From: Sycon ciliatum | Taxonomy: Eukaryota > Porifera > Calcarea > Leucosolenida > Sycettidae | DNA: 64,000 nt | Direction of reading: 5' to 3' | NCBI RefSeq assembly: GCF_964019385.1 | Contig: NC_088647.1 | Span: 17,631,728 to 17,695,727 of the forward strand | In this document: piece by piece, positions 47,944 through 60,900 of the stretch | Layout: each line of letters begins with the position of its first letter | Numbering within the stretch: position 1 is the stretch's first letter | The notes under the pieces: generated by a model | What the model saw: only the letters and a program-made list of their open reading frames with translations | What the model was told of the DNA's origin: nothing | The model's database searches: none | Position numbers and translations under genes: made by a program

Positions 47944-48270
47944 AATGGATGGGCAGATCTCTCATCAACTTCCATTTATAGAATATAGTGATATACCCGA
48001 GACCAAACAAATCCAACTTTTATGAAATTGTTGTCATTGCTAACTCCCTTAAATCAATCAAGTTTTTCAGGTCTTTGATCGTCAAAATCTATCCTCAAAT
48101 ATGTAGAAGAAGCAAGTATCAAATAATTGTGATTTGTATTCTAGTAATAATAAAACAGGTTTTCTGAAAGGAAACATTGTGAAAATGGATGTTGTAGTTG
48201 TTGAAACTTGACTGCAATAATTACATCGCACAAAGTAACACGGTAATATGACTTGACTGCCATAATTGCA

Positions 48271-48430
<160 letters not shown>

Positions 48431-48686
48431 AGTTGCTAGATGCTGGTAAGGAAAGCTATCAGCTGGGTAGCTACGGCAATTATGGGCGTGCAGCGGTAGC
48501 TATCCATGCCAACAGAATCAAAAGGTGAGTACGGGGTGTATGCAGGCCAGCAGGAAAGGGTATGGGAGAAGGTACGTAGAAAATGGTATGGGAGAAGGTA
48601 CCTAAAACAATGCATATTATTGCATCTCGGAACTATTTTTCCGTCTAAAGCCCTGCCTGCTGCGCTGCCACGATTTGGAGCGATTT

Positions 48687-48883
48687 TTATAATTTGCTTT
48701 TGGTTTCCACATCTTCTATGCCAAACTGTCGGCAGAGATCGGGATAATTGGGGTCCGTCAGTGCTGCACGATACAGAGAGAATAGTGCAATATCTGTTGC
48801 AGTGCGACCTTTTGTTGACAAATCAGTGAGCACCTTTCCAAGTACACTTGCAAATCTACAGGGGAAAACATAGGCATGTGCAT

Positions 48884-48921
<38 letters not shown>

Positions 48922-51900
48922 CATACTCATAATCAATATCTATTTTAATATCCTAAAATTATCTATCTAAAGACACCGAAATACCACAAGCTGCTTTAGA
49001 CACAATCATATCATTCTTATTCCAGAATGCAAGCAAATGCACTGTTCAGAGTTGGGCAATGTGAGGAAGAAGGATTGGTTGACGTAACCAGATAGTGTTC
49101 ACACTACAGTCTTTCCTACCCGGCATCCATCCAGTACGTTCCGGGAAGCAATATTTAAGCCGAGATGCGTGCAAGCTTATACCACCAACACCCCACCGGA
49201 GTCTAATCCTTCAGTTAGGTCAGTGCATGCCTGGAGCAAGTCAGAGTAGCCTGCGAGTCACACACTGCCTAGAAAATGTCCTGTTCGCCAAGTATACATA
49301 CTCGAAATACCAATGGGCACAGGCTGCTACTAGCTTCGCCATGCCACCAATTCTCAGACTTCACATGCCGTATTTAGTAGTAGCAGTAGAATGTATTATT
49401 TGATAGGGAAGGATTTAAAACAGTATGCACCTCTATGCAAGACCTTTAAATCAGGGTAACCTGGAATTTCAATTATCTCAAAACGTACAGCAAAACCTGG
49501 TTTAAACGATCGCCCACAGTGCGAGCAAACGTGGTCTTTAGCAGGTGGTCTTTAGAACATAGTCCCATACCAGCATATTGGACCCTGCACACGCATCCAT
49601 GTACACATGTGTTGGGCACAGAATACTTTCATTTTGATTAAACACCCATATGGGTGTTCAGACCTCACTCACTCAAGGGCATGAAGTGCATGGCAGCACA
49701 CTTTGCACTGTCACTTGTCACTTCCGTTACCAGCATGCACTTGCTTCGGAGCGCATTTCAGCGACGAAGACGGTTGCTTATTCCAGTTTAAAATTTTCTA
49801 TGCAGAACTGCGGGCGCAATGAAAAGGGGAAGTCCGGTGAAAAATTTAAATTTTACAGTCCGTAGAGTTCGGGTCGCTGAGTCGAATGGTCTTTGTCCGA
49901 GGAGGCTGCGGCTTATGGTTCGTCAGATACGCCCAATCGAACATGTGCGAATTTGAGCGCGCATCACCCAAATCCAGGTGATGACGTCACAGCGTGCAGC
50001 CAGGTAGCCACACCATCTAGTTGTGTACAAAAATGGCCATATTCGGAGCGCGTTCGATTGAGGAACCGTTTGTCGCAGCTTCTTCGGACCAAGACCATTC
50101 GATTCAGCGTTACAAACACTACGTACCCTGTGATTTTCAGCTCGGTAAACCTCGAGATTATACAGTATTTTAGCCGTTTCCGAGTTGGACTTTTTCCGTC
50201 AGCCTCTACGTGCAGTGTGTTATCTAGCTGTAGTAGTAGTGCAGTCAACAAACTCATCACAGACGGAACTACTCCCGCACTGGGGTAGTATCTACATTGG
50301 ACTACAACAAGACTCGAGTCACAACTGACACAAGACTCAGAAAACTAGTCAACACACGAACTAACTTGTCATGTACTACACTCGTATCAGTCGTATTGTA
50401 CAGTCATGTAGTCAGAGAACGTGCGTTTCTCCTTGCCGGTGCCGGTGGTTGTGCTTTGAGAAAGAAAATTTTAGTTTTCCGCTCTCGCCTCATTATTTTA
50501 TGCTACAGCGATGAGTGCAGAACCGTGACAAGTGACAAAACAGCGAACAGCTCCCGGACCTAGAACTTTCAGATTCCATAGCGTTGCGAGCGAAGAGTCG
50601 TGACCGTGGTTCAAAAAGCCTGCACTGTTCTCCAATTGAGTAGTCCGAAATATTCCAAGTTCGCACCAAAACATCGCCATGTGGCAGGCTACTGGAGTCT
50701 AAGCCAATCTAATCGGTATGGAACAACATTTAGAGCACTCGCATCACTCTTCTCCATTTTGGCGACCCTGCTCTCCAGCGATCTGATAATTACATCAGCC
50801 TCGTCTGCAATAGCTGCTGCTTCTTCATCAGTCGGAAACTCAGTAGCGCTCACTCTTGACCGGCCCGCGAGGCCATTTCTTCAGCTGAACACCGAGGTTC
50901 TCAGCCCCAGACCGAACTCATGAAGGTCAGCCATGGCTGCATCCTCACTCTCACAAGGAGTTACAGGTCTTCGGGGTCGCTTGCACCACCTAATATCAGT
51001 CGCCAAATCATTTGAAATAGCACTGACACTATTGCTTTCACGCACTCCTTTTGACCTAGCTGCACGCTATGACGTTGCAGAGGGTGTGGCGCGGCCGCAT
51101 GACGTCATGGCGCAGCCCCCGAAACTCAGTTTTTCAAACGGAAATATCTCGAGAACGCTTTGTCGGAGACACGTGGGACCAACACCATTCGACTCAGCGC
51201 CCGAAACTCTACCGACCCTGAAATTTAAATTTTTCACCGGATTTCCCCTTTAAATTTAGGCGGCCGCTATACCCTGGTTTTTCTGTAAATCGTTAACAAT
51301 AAATGCAGAAACCTTCGAAGATGAGCAAGGAATGGTTTTGCAAGTTGCCTATAATCAGCATCAAACCTGCTGCCAGATGGAGTATGTTTACGGTAGCATC
51401 TGATCCATAATGTAGCTCTCTTCAAGGTCGACTGGCAAATTGGTAGTCACGGTTAGTAGAAGACTACTATCAGCATGTATGCTAGACGAGTACAGTCCTG
51501 TACACATGTACACAGTTGCTATGCCCAGCAGGTTGTGCACTTACTTGAAGGCATGTCCACCACCAACACAGACTGACACATTCGGGTGCCCGTATCCAGC
51601 CAGGGTGTCCACGACAAAGTTACGATCCGGTGGCATTGTGTAGAGGCATGTCTTAACCAGGGCCTTCGGGCCGTATGCCTGCGGACAAGGCAAAAATGCA
51701 ACAATACGGACAAATAGGCTTGAGTGTACATGGATCAGCAGATTGTTGTGTAGCAATCAAATCGAATCAGTACCTATCCGAAAAGAGTGGTCTTTACACT
51801 TGCTCAGATCCTTACACTTCCCTTTCGGTCTGTCTTACATTAAATTATATTTTGTTTCCAATTCGGTTCTCCTTCTAGTGGCACTCAGTACCGGTGAGTT

Positions 51901-54900
51901 ACCAAAAGTACATGGTTTATACCCTACTAGCAGCACCCCCGGCCAGCGTTGCCTGGCCGAATGTGGCATGCGGGTGAAGCAAGTACATGAACAGCACACG
52001 TGCTCAGCACGTGGTGGTGGCCAGACCGCTGAAGTCCTGGTGAGGGAGGTTCTTCATCGTTGGAAGGAGAAGGAGGGACGTCTGTTACGCCTTCGGGAGG
52101 CTGGTCAGGGTTGTCCATCACCTGGTGGCGGATGAAGCGGCTCAAAAAATTCATAAACTTACGAACAAAAGTGCGATGCGCTCTTCACTGCAGATCAGAT
52201 GCAGAGTGCAGTCAGTGCAGATCTTTTGTATCCTTTTGTTGCAGATGTTTCTATTTGCAGAGAACGGTTCACGTGGTCCGCAGCGCTTGTGCGGCTGCTA
52301 GTGCTACCTATGGCCTAGGCTAGGTGGCTACATGATTCGCACGCGAAGCATGCTCAGTGCTTCTGCGCGCGGCTGCTACTGCTACTCGTACTGATCGTGT
52401 CTGCTACCTACACTCAGCACGTGGTGGTGGCTACACGATTCGCACGCTTCGCATGCTCAGTGCTTCTGTGGCTGCTTCCGCTAGCTACACGATTCGCACG
52501 CGAAGCTTCGCGTGCTCAGTGCTTCTGCGGCCGCTAGCTACACTGTTCGCACGCTTCGCGTGCTCAGGGCAGCGCTGCTCCGCAGCATGGCCTGAGCGTG
52601 ACACACACACACACACGTCACAGGTGCCTCTTCTTTATAAGTAAAGATATGTACCATACCGTGCATGTCTGTGTTTTAGACCAGTACTGTGTATGCCTAA
52701 ATGTATCCTCTTACACTGGGATTGAAGTACCTGGTATAACTAGTTTCACTAAAGCCATGATAAAGAATTTAAAAATGTTCGGCCTTGTTTCACACAATAC
52801 GGACAGGTTCGGGATGATGCAATCTCTATTAGTGCACTCGATTCGATTGCAGGTCCAATCCCCGAATAGCAGAAGTTAAAATTGGGTTTCAAGCCTAGAT
52901 GGCTATAGGAAAAGCTTAGTTCACTACGATTATCCAGCTGTATGAAAGAATGGAGTACCAACAGATGTGTCGCGTTGCCGATGGTGCTGTGTCAACATGT
53001 AGAGGTCGGCTGGAGAGAGCAGTCATGGTGAGGTGCCATCGATGAAAATTTAATCAGTTGGAATGAACATGTGCTCGTACATGTAAGAAAATGTTACCTC
53101 TGCTCACCTTTGGAAAGAACTTCTTAACAAACTCATCTGTCTTCTCTGTGTTGAGCTTGTCTGGTGTGAAGCTCCTCTGGTCGGCTGTGACTGCTGCACC
53201 ACCACAGTCGATGGCAATCTTGACACCCATGATACCATGGATGGGCAGGCCGTAAAAGATCAAATTGTCATGCACCCAGATCCAGACGGGAAATCTGCAA
53301 GAATGAACATGTCGGGCGGGTGAGACAAGCTTCAGCACGGCACACCAAGAATATAGCACATATTCGGATGCAAAGTACTGGACTTTTTTTAGGATCTGCA
53401 TAGGATATCCTTGCCATTTGGCTTTGACTGTACATGCACAGTCCTGGACATGCCGCGGCACCTTACTTTGCCTATACAAATAACTCAGTTGCCCTCAGAG
53501 ATACTTCAACGTGTGTGCGTTGTGCAGAACACTCACTGCATATACCGGTACAATGCACTGTAGCAATAAGCAGAGTTGCTGTAGTGGAGTTTTAAAAGGT
53601 CCCGAGCGATGCAGTGAACCTTACCAATGTAGTGCCTCTCTATGAATCACACACACTTCAGTTGTCAGGATAGTGTTGGTACGGGTGGCTGGACATTCCT
53701 AGAGAATGTCTGCTTCTCAGGTGAATCATACAGCATACCGCATTTCCCCAATTACGAATCGTATCGTTTCACAAAAGGCAACGCAGTCAAAGAAGAGTAC
53801 AGTAAAACCCGGTGTAAGCGACCTCTGGGTTTAGCGACCGTTTTTCCATGCACCGACAGTTCTACACAGACACTGTGGGACCTGGTTCTAAAGACCACCA
53901 CCCGACTTTAACGACCGCTTTTGCTTGCACCGTGGGGTGGTCGCTTAAACCAGGTTCTACTGTTACATGTATGTGATGTAGAGTGAAGTGTGCATGCTAT
54001 TACTCATGTTAAAATTTGTTGTACTGTGCCAGAGGAGCACAACGGAGACCATGGCATTCATGACCAGGGGAATGCGGGGCGGTAGTCCCAACTGTTCTTA
54101 CTTTGCCGGCAGGAAGTCCTGGATGTGCGGTGTGGCGTAATACTGAACCTGTTCTTGCGTAATGGTCAGCGGGATGTGAACTCCAAAATTTCCCAGGACC
54201 TGTACAAGAGAGTGGGTTGCGTGGAAAAGCAGTGCAGAAAAGAAGTACTGTAAAAGCCTTATATAATAATTATATCGAAGTGCTAGATCTAACGAGTTAA
54301 AGGGGAACTCCACGAAAAAATGAAAATTTGATAGCCTGTAGAGTTTCGGGCGCTGAGTCGAATGGTCTTGGTCTGAAGTCTCTACGAGAAAGCGTTCTTG
54401 AGATATTTCAATTTTAGCCACGCCCCATACCAATGTATGTGTGACGTCATTGTGGCAATGTGCGAAAATACTTGGATTTTGAATCTCACTTTCTTCAGGA
54501 CGAAAGTCACTTCAGAAAGTAGTTTGCCAAGTCGCCTGAGCCGCTGCAATGCCAACTTGTTGTGTTGTTGATTGTGCCAGTATCACATCATCCTCCTGGG
54601 GTTAGTTTTCTCAAATTCCCAAAGGATGGAGACCTGGCAAAGCGCCGAGATGTTGCAATGCGTCGTGAAAATTTCAAGCCTATTTTCGCAGCACGAGCTA
54701 TGTTTGCTCGCTGCATTTATGATCCAGAGGGGCTTGAGAGCTGAGTTTTGACGAGTACGCCGTCCAGGAAAGCCCTCATCAGTGTACCAGTGCCCTCCGA
54801 ACCGTGAGCCTCCAGCAAAGCGAACTCAACAAGCTGCAACTGAGAAAGCAGGGCGAGATACGTCCCATCAGGATCAGAAGAGTACATCACCCCATCAACT

Positions 54901-57900
54901 CCGACTGCAGCTAGCTGATGAACGATATTACCCCAGTAACTTTGCGCATACCAGTACTCAAACTGTGCACATCTGTCATCAACTGGGACGCAAACAGACA
55001 GACCTCCAGCAAGTACGAAGGTTACAGAACTGTTTGCTTGAGATGTGCAGGCAGCATGCACGACGAACTGTCTCACCAATCCTGCCAAACTGAACCAGTG
55101 TAAGTTGATTGCGTGGATATGTCTCTATTTATAACAGCTACCCTACTTCTAGGCATGGTTGCATGAATACCATATCACTCAGAGCAGTTGTTAGAAGTCT
55201 GGACAGCCTTGGAATAGTGCAAGTAAAGTGAAACAAAAATATATTACACTCCGAGTTCCACGCTTGCGGGATCACCAGGCCAAAAAAAATCTAATTTCGA
55301 ACAAGGAATGGGTTCTGGTTGTATGCGAAAGAAAAGTAAGTGAAGACCTATTGTGCAAGGAATACAGTGGGAACTACACATATTATACACATGCACTCAC
55401 ACCATCACCCACATACGTGTGCGTGCACACACACAAACACAACAACACACACACATACGCACCCACATACTCAAACTCACTCGCAAGCACGCTAGCCTAA
55501 GGATAGTACATATTATGCTGTAGTAGTGGTATACTTAGTGAAATGACTATGTGTACATCTAATGACGCCGCCACTCCACGCCAGAAGACAACAAACATCT
55601 GCTGCAACATTTTTTGCTCCCGTCTCTTATGGGCAACACAGGGAATGAAACGAACAATGCAATTGAGAACAAGAGTCGTCCTGTACGGTGAAGTTTCCAT
55701 TTTCTCATACAGCAGTATATTGTCTAAGCAAGTGTGTTTTCTCCACATTCTTTTTGCCATGCAGGTATATCACAGTGTCATGCCAAACTACATTCTCAAA
55801 CGCATTCGTTTCTCAATTCTGGGGATGATTGGACACGCACATCTCGCAGCTCTTGACGACGTCAATGTCAACCGTCGCCACAGCACAACCAAAAAGACCG
55901 CGATAGGAAGGTATAAAGTCCAGTTCTCAAAGCATAAAGAAGACTGTGGCCAAATAGAAAATTATACGACAGAAAGAGCTATGAGTATGTTGACAAGCTC
56001 ATGTGTGAGGTGGTAGCGGTTGCAAATGGCAACCTCCATGTTCCTGCCTTGGAGAAGCGTGTTTCCCTGCCAAATTCCAGGTGGAAGCCTCCTGAGAAGG
56101 CTGAGGTGGTGCAGGATTTGGATATCTTTGCCTGATGGTATTCACAACGCAGGCTGGAAGACGACAACGAACGTGCTTGCCCAATTTGCCGTGTACATAG
56201 TGTGTACTGCCTGTGTGCCGCATAGCGTAGAGATCTACACAAACACAGAATGTCATATGGAATGTGTATGATGAGTGCTTGTACACATACCACATTGCTG
56301 TACCGTAATAATTATTATAGTCAAATACTCATTTACTCTACATATGCGCTGTATTGCACCTACCGGTACCTACCTGCACTTTCAGTGCGCGCGCCATACT
56401 AATTTAGCGTCCACTGGTACAAAGATGGAGGGTCTTGTAGAATTTACCATAATTGCTGATTTCAAATTGAATTCCAATGATCTGGGGGATGAATACTGAT
56501 TAGGACGTGTTCGATTACCTACTAGTACAGAGATATCTTGGTCAGAAAGTACAGATTTCTTACTCTCCTGCCAGAATTTGTGCATTATTTTGGTGTACGC
56601 TTTCTTGACCCCACGCTTGTACGTTGCATGCCATGGTATACTAGAAAACGAGTTTATTGACAAAGTCTATCGCTTGAAACGATAAAGTATGGGTTCGGGT
56701 GTGATCAAATGCACCCATGGTGCTCATAAACTGTGTGCAGTGCTCTCTTCACCAACAGAACACTACCTACCATACTTTGTAGATCTTGCACCAATCCAAG
56801 GGAAAATGACAAAGACAAATGTGAGTCATGCATGAAAACTTGTGATAGCACGGTCTATAGTACAGAACAACGTTGTTCGTGCTATGCCTGACAACAATAA
56901 TTAGTTACACACAAAACATTACGCGCATCGATCCTCACAAGATAAGTCAAGACATACTCGGAGCAAAGAGAAATTTGTTTGTGTCATGCATGAAACTTGT
57001 GATAACTACCAGTACAATGTCTTTCTTGTGCGACGCCTACTGTAGTGCGCCTGACAACAATAAATTTCCCCCAAAAAATAAGAATAAGTGTATCATGCTG
57101 ATACGCGATCCTCACAAGACAAGTCAAGGCAAACTAATTGAGGCTTACCTAATGTCAGACTCTTCTGTCACTGGCATTGGCGGCTTCTGCATGTAGAGAT
57201 AACCTCGAAGAGCAGTGATGAGCACAGCCTAATGCAAGGATACGATCTCGTAATCTGCGAGGTCCGCTACGCAAGAAACCTTGGGCCGTCTTGTCGACAG
57301 GGACGGTCGACGGCGTCGACGGCAGCATCCTACCAGCAAAATCATTCCCGCGGGCTGGGCATGGCTATACACTTTTGTCCACGCTCGCACCAGTCGGAGT
57401 CCCAAACGAATCGAGATTCTGGTGGCCAAGCTACTCGTCTTCTGTCGGACGCAGCTGCTGACGCATCTTCTTCCTCCACATTTGTTACACGCGATGGCAG
57501 CTCCTCAGCAGAGTATCTGGGCTCCCTGCCCCAACCATACGCGGCGGTGGGTTGTTGGTCGTCCTCACTGGCCTCAGCATCGCTGCCTTCATTGCTGGGG
57601 ACAGAGGATTGTTCGGAATCGCCCATCTTCCCTTGAAGTACCAACTAAAATTAGTGCTTGTAGACTGGCGAAGAGAAACGACTTTGCCACAATGACGTAG
57701 GCAGCCCGTGATGATGTAACCAAATGGCCGCATGACGTCAGGGCGCGGCCCCCGTTTTTGCAATTTCAAAGTGAAATATCTCAAGAACGCTTCGTCGTAG
57801 AGACTTCGGACCAAGACCATTCGACTCAGCGCCCGAAACTCTACAGGCTATCAAAGTTTCATTTTTTCGTGGAGTTCCCCTTTAACGAGGATAAATCTGT

Positions 57901-60900
57901 CGCTATAATAGAAAACTTTACACAGAAATCGATACTTACACTGTTGCTAGTGAGCGTTGAGAATGAGTGAGAATCGTTACATTCGGGTGCATGTAAACCG
58001 GTCCATTTTAGAAAATCGTGATATTTGCAGCTCGTTAGTATAATGGCTTTTACAGTACTAGGCTCTTCATTTGACCAAACGACACCGCACAACACTTGCA
58101 GACACAGTTAAGCCACACTACACAAGGTTGTGTTCCTCTCATGAAATCCTGTCATCTTATGGACCGAGGCGAGACTTGTCAGGGTTAACACTACTCCCTT
58201 TAATGGAGTGTGGACGGGGAACTATTCGTGCTGGTGTTTATGTGCTGGTGCCGTCTACAAGCATCGTGTGGGGCGCATGCCCCCTTTCTCTGGTGCTTTG
58301 GTGGCATGCTGATGCTGAGACCAATGGTCGGTGGAGTGCGTCCAGACTCACCTACACGTCTACCCTGTAGCACCCACCTTCCCATTGTTCTTTATTGTCC
58401 TTTTCATGTTCTTCCGTTTCCCCTTTTCCGGCGGGGCAGTGTTTTTGAAGTAAAAAAAAGAGTAAAATTCACAACGATAGAGCTGCTCACCTGGTTTGCC
58501 CATGCACCTGCAGTGACAATGATCTTATCGGCGGTGACCTTGCCACAAGATGTTGAAATCTCATACAACTGTGAGGCACTCTGCTGCTGTATTCTGAACA
58601 CCTGGGATTGAATGCAATGAAGATCAAGGAATAGAACTGGTTCACGAGGAAAACATGAAGACCATGAACCAAAGCCATGTTGTTCAAGAGCCTGATGTTT
58701 GTGCTACTATTGAATTGCATGGTTCATGAGGAAACAGCAATTTGCAATGATAGAGTTAGCATAGATACGTCATGCATGATGAATTTTGGTGCTGTCAATG
58801 GTGAAAGGCAACAACAAAAAGGTTCCAAAAATCCCGCCGTGATTCATTCGGAGTTTTGCTCAATATGGGAACTGCGATGGATTTTGGTAGTCACCCATCC
58901 AAGTGGTCAGCCTGTACGAATTTGCACAGATGCCATGCATCGCTGTCACGGTTGCCCTACGGTCAAGAAGATTGTTTTCGTCGCCGAGCTCTTTGGTCAA
59001 AAGTTAACAAGGGGTCAGCCAAAACATCCTTGCTCAAACATTTGCTGGATGCAACCTATGATTATAGTGAGGTTCCAGGGGACAACTTCCTTCCTGGACG
59101 AAGTGGATGATTGTCTGCGGAATAACCAGTCCAAGATGGCCGCCGATCTGTTTCGTGGGTCGATTTCCAACTCGCCTGACAGTGTGGTGCTAACACTACT
59201 AGGCACTAGTGGATAACATCCTTCCCAAGATAGCCAGTGCCAAAGATCTGTATCAGGCAATGCTGGGGTCTCCAGACCGGGTCCTCTGTACTGCCAGCCC
59301 TTGTGATAGCCACAGCGCAACTGCTGCGGCTTCTGATGAAGTCGCCAGATTAGCATCTGACAAGTACAATCCCTGGGACCATCCAGATTTCTGCCTGGAC
59401 AAGTACCGAAGATGGATAATCTCACTGAACCCCAGAACATTCCGCGCCAAAACTATAGCACTGAGGCTTCTTGCAGACTACCTGATTATCAGGCACTTCA
59501 TTGAACAAGAGAGGCATGATGCCTCAGATATACACAACGAGGAACTGCTGCAGCACCTGCAAGGATTCGGGCATGCGTCATTAATTATCTTCTTAGACAT
59601 CACAGACATGAGCCCAATCTTTGCATTCAAGCGTGCTGAGTTTGAGGCTCTCCTTGATCGGCCATGATGCCTCTGTTGCCGTGACTACCCAGGCGAGGTT
59701 CCTCTGGGGTATTACCACTGCTTACTTCCAATCATCTATTGGACTTGTATCAATCGTCGCCACTTACTTGGATGAGGCGGTTGGTTTACCAGGTTGACAG
59801 GTATATTCCAAGGCGCTCTGGAATAATATTACCTACCAATCTGCTAGACCAATGACCTCACCCAAACCACTTCAAAACCTTCAATGGTTTGTAGTACGGA
59901 TCCGATTTGGGGTGACAAGCTCTGGTCCATCCAGCATCTTTTTGCCTAGCATGCTATATTCTATTCCCTTTCACAATGTCAGCTAGGGTTTATCGGGTGT
60001 TAGCGGCCGTCGTGAGTTCCCTTCGGGAACGGATACGATAATTTACTTTTTTTCTTCTTTTTTTCACAATGTTCTCTTTACTTTTTCTTATCTCCTGCTC
60101 CACTCCACCGTGCAGCTATGTCACATATTTGCAGAGGAAACTGGACCTTTTAGATGTGCTATTTCCGTCTCAAAAACTCAGGTGCGCACCATACCCCGAT
60201 CATGACAAGGAACAAACAAATATCAAAACTAGTGCGAGATTTGCCATCTCTCGTCCGTCATAAGCCATATGCGTGTACCCACACCATGTCCTGCTTATGG
60301 AGTTACCTACTGTATAGCAGGAAATTTTCGGACGGAAATATTTTCGGACAAAGCCAAATTTCGACCATTCGTACGGATTTTATTTTCGTACAGTGACTTT
60401 ATGTGCACTGTACATGGTTACTGGTTGCGGACATGTCCGCAACCAGTAACCATGTACAGTGCACATAAAGTCACATGAAATTAGTACGGAATTAATTTTA
60501 GTACAAAAAGGCCGTGTACGAAATCGTACGAAAATATATTCCGTCCGAAAATTTCCTGCTATACAGTATATACCCGTCAACTTTCACGAGTATCACGTAT
60601 GTGGGTGTTGCATTTGAAATGGTCGACCATGTACAGAGCATCATCTGACTAGACATCATGGACAGAGCAATGCTTTTACTAGACATCTAGTTCTCAAGGG
60701 AGATGAAGGAATTGTGTGATGCAGTGACCACATTATACAGCAGCAGTCGTTAACCAGTACTAGTAACTGGTTCTGACCTTGCACTTGTCAACAACCGTTG
60801 CTCCACGCTGCCGAGCCAGCGCTACGTGAACAGCATTAGCCTGTGCAGCATCCACCAAGCCACCTTCGGGATCGATCAGAGCCTCAACGGAGTCGTCCAC

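Noticed and set aside
54717..55088. Minus-strand 123-codon ORF in the THAP element
   Set aside because: It lies antisense to THAP-related plus-strand remnants, has no recognisable motif and no conserved partner.
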